From positions 1-64,000 of the forward strand of contig JACPDX010000010.1 in the NCBI GenBank assembly GCA_016183805.1: DNA of 64,000 bases. The letters run 5' to 3'. The translations under genes were made by a program, and so were the position numbers. This document shows positions 63,795 to 64,000 of this stretch, one piece after another. The stretch's first letter is position 1. Each line of letters starts with the position of its first letter. The DNA comes from Bacteroidota bacterium (GTDB taxonomy: Bacteria > Bacteroidota > Bacteroidia > Flavobacteriales_E > Vicingaceae). Under the pieces are notes generated by a model. That model saw only the letters and a program-made list of their open reading frames with translations, did no database searches and was not told where the DNA came from.

Positions 63795-63851
63795 ATTAAT
63801 GTTAACCTATATGTTTGATTTTAAAAAATTTGTTATTTAATTAACAAAAAT

Positions 63852-63879
63852 AAGGAAGTAGTATTACTACCTCCTTTTT
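63852..63879 (+). terminator. Terminator after histidine kinase gene
   Basis: AAGGAAGTAGT (63852-63862) pairs with ACTACCTCCTT (63866-63876) with one mismatch and an ATT loop, followed by T5. Confidence 0.8.
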
Positions 63880-63908
63880 AAGATTAAACGAACTAAACAC
63901 TATACTAA

Positions 63909-64000
63909 CTATTCTTGAATTGTTTTATCTTCCTTTTTTTCAATTATTTTATTTGCAAGAAACAATCCTGCCCCAGCAAATAAAAATATCATTGAGAAAT
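63909..64000 (-). CDS. Partial C-terminus of a small membrane protein, right edge
   Basis: The reverse strand from the right edge reads FSMIFLFAGAGLFLANKIIE then KKEDKTIQE and a TAG stop (63911-63909). A hydrophobic helix with a charged tail is typical of a real membrane-protein C-terminus. An ATG lies at 63992, but the frame is open to the edge, so the true start is probably outside. Confidence 0.5.
   Translation of the reverse strand, partial: FSMIFLFAGAGLFLANKIIEKKEDKTIQE

Overview
The window is AT-rich DNA from a member of the Bacteroidota, probably a free-living Flavobacteriia-like or related lineage. Markers for this are a gliding-motility/T9SS type B C-terminal sorting domain on a 1431-residue secreted protein, a PorP/SprF outer-membrane protein next to it, very large SPOR/PD40 envelope proteins, weak Shine-Dalgarno sequences, and several promoters with the Bacteroidota -7 box TAnnTTTG. 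No rRNA, CRISPR array or insertion sequence was seen. Two tRNA genes are present: Arg-ACG on the minus strand and Pro-GGG on the plus strand. Partial minus-strand genes run off both ends.

Layout: 1-284 holds a truncated membrane-protein gene. 497-5433 is a polyhydroxyalkanoate (PHA) locus: two phasin-like coiled-coil proteins, class I PHA synthase, acetoacetyl-CoA reductase, a small unknown protein and inorganic pyrophosphatase. 5628-10721 is a compact minus-strand defence operon with five genes: controller-type HTH protein, C5 cytosine methyltransferase, NgoPII-type restriction enzyme, a catalytically degenerate prokaryotic Argonaute, and a stand-alone SIR2-domain protein. 11026-14764 is a stress/acetate operon (DUF2267, tandem UspA, Dps-like ferritin, acetyl-CoA synthetase). 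15886-18449 is an Mla-type lipid-transport operon whose MlaD gene is broken by one in-frame TGA; a structured RNA precedes it, and a likely small RNA lies beyond it at about 18845-18950. 19084-28617 holds an aromatic-rich secreted protein, a hydrolase, a di-haem peroxidase, a LuxR regulator and the T9SS-linked pair. 28868-33101 is a glycosyltransferase operon that also carries dapD. 33284-44467 is mostly housekeeping (epimerase, LptF/G permease, 3-hydroxyacyl-CoA dehydrogenase, thioredoxin reductase, HU, RNase Z, STAS, PhoH, SAM hydroxide adenosyltransferase, aminotransferase, M48 protease, ClpS). 44567-55992 encodes two giant envelope proteins of 2304 and 1479 residues. 58439-62473 is a deoxysugar/glycan operon, followed by a histidine kinase.

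The most interesting system is the defence operon. Restriction-modification and an Argonaute-SIR2 pair sit in one tightly spaced unit (ATGA overlaps, then gaps of 20 and 12 nt) behind one apparent promoter. The Argonaute has lost all three recognisable slicer residues but keeps the residues that hold the guide 5' end, which suggests a guide-directed sensor that triggers the SIR2 NADase. Other points worth checking are the mlaD stop codon, the two RNA candidates, an A19-U56 tRNA-Arg, and three families of intergenic inverted repeats, one of which supplies the stop codon of the 2304-residue gene.
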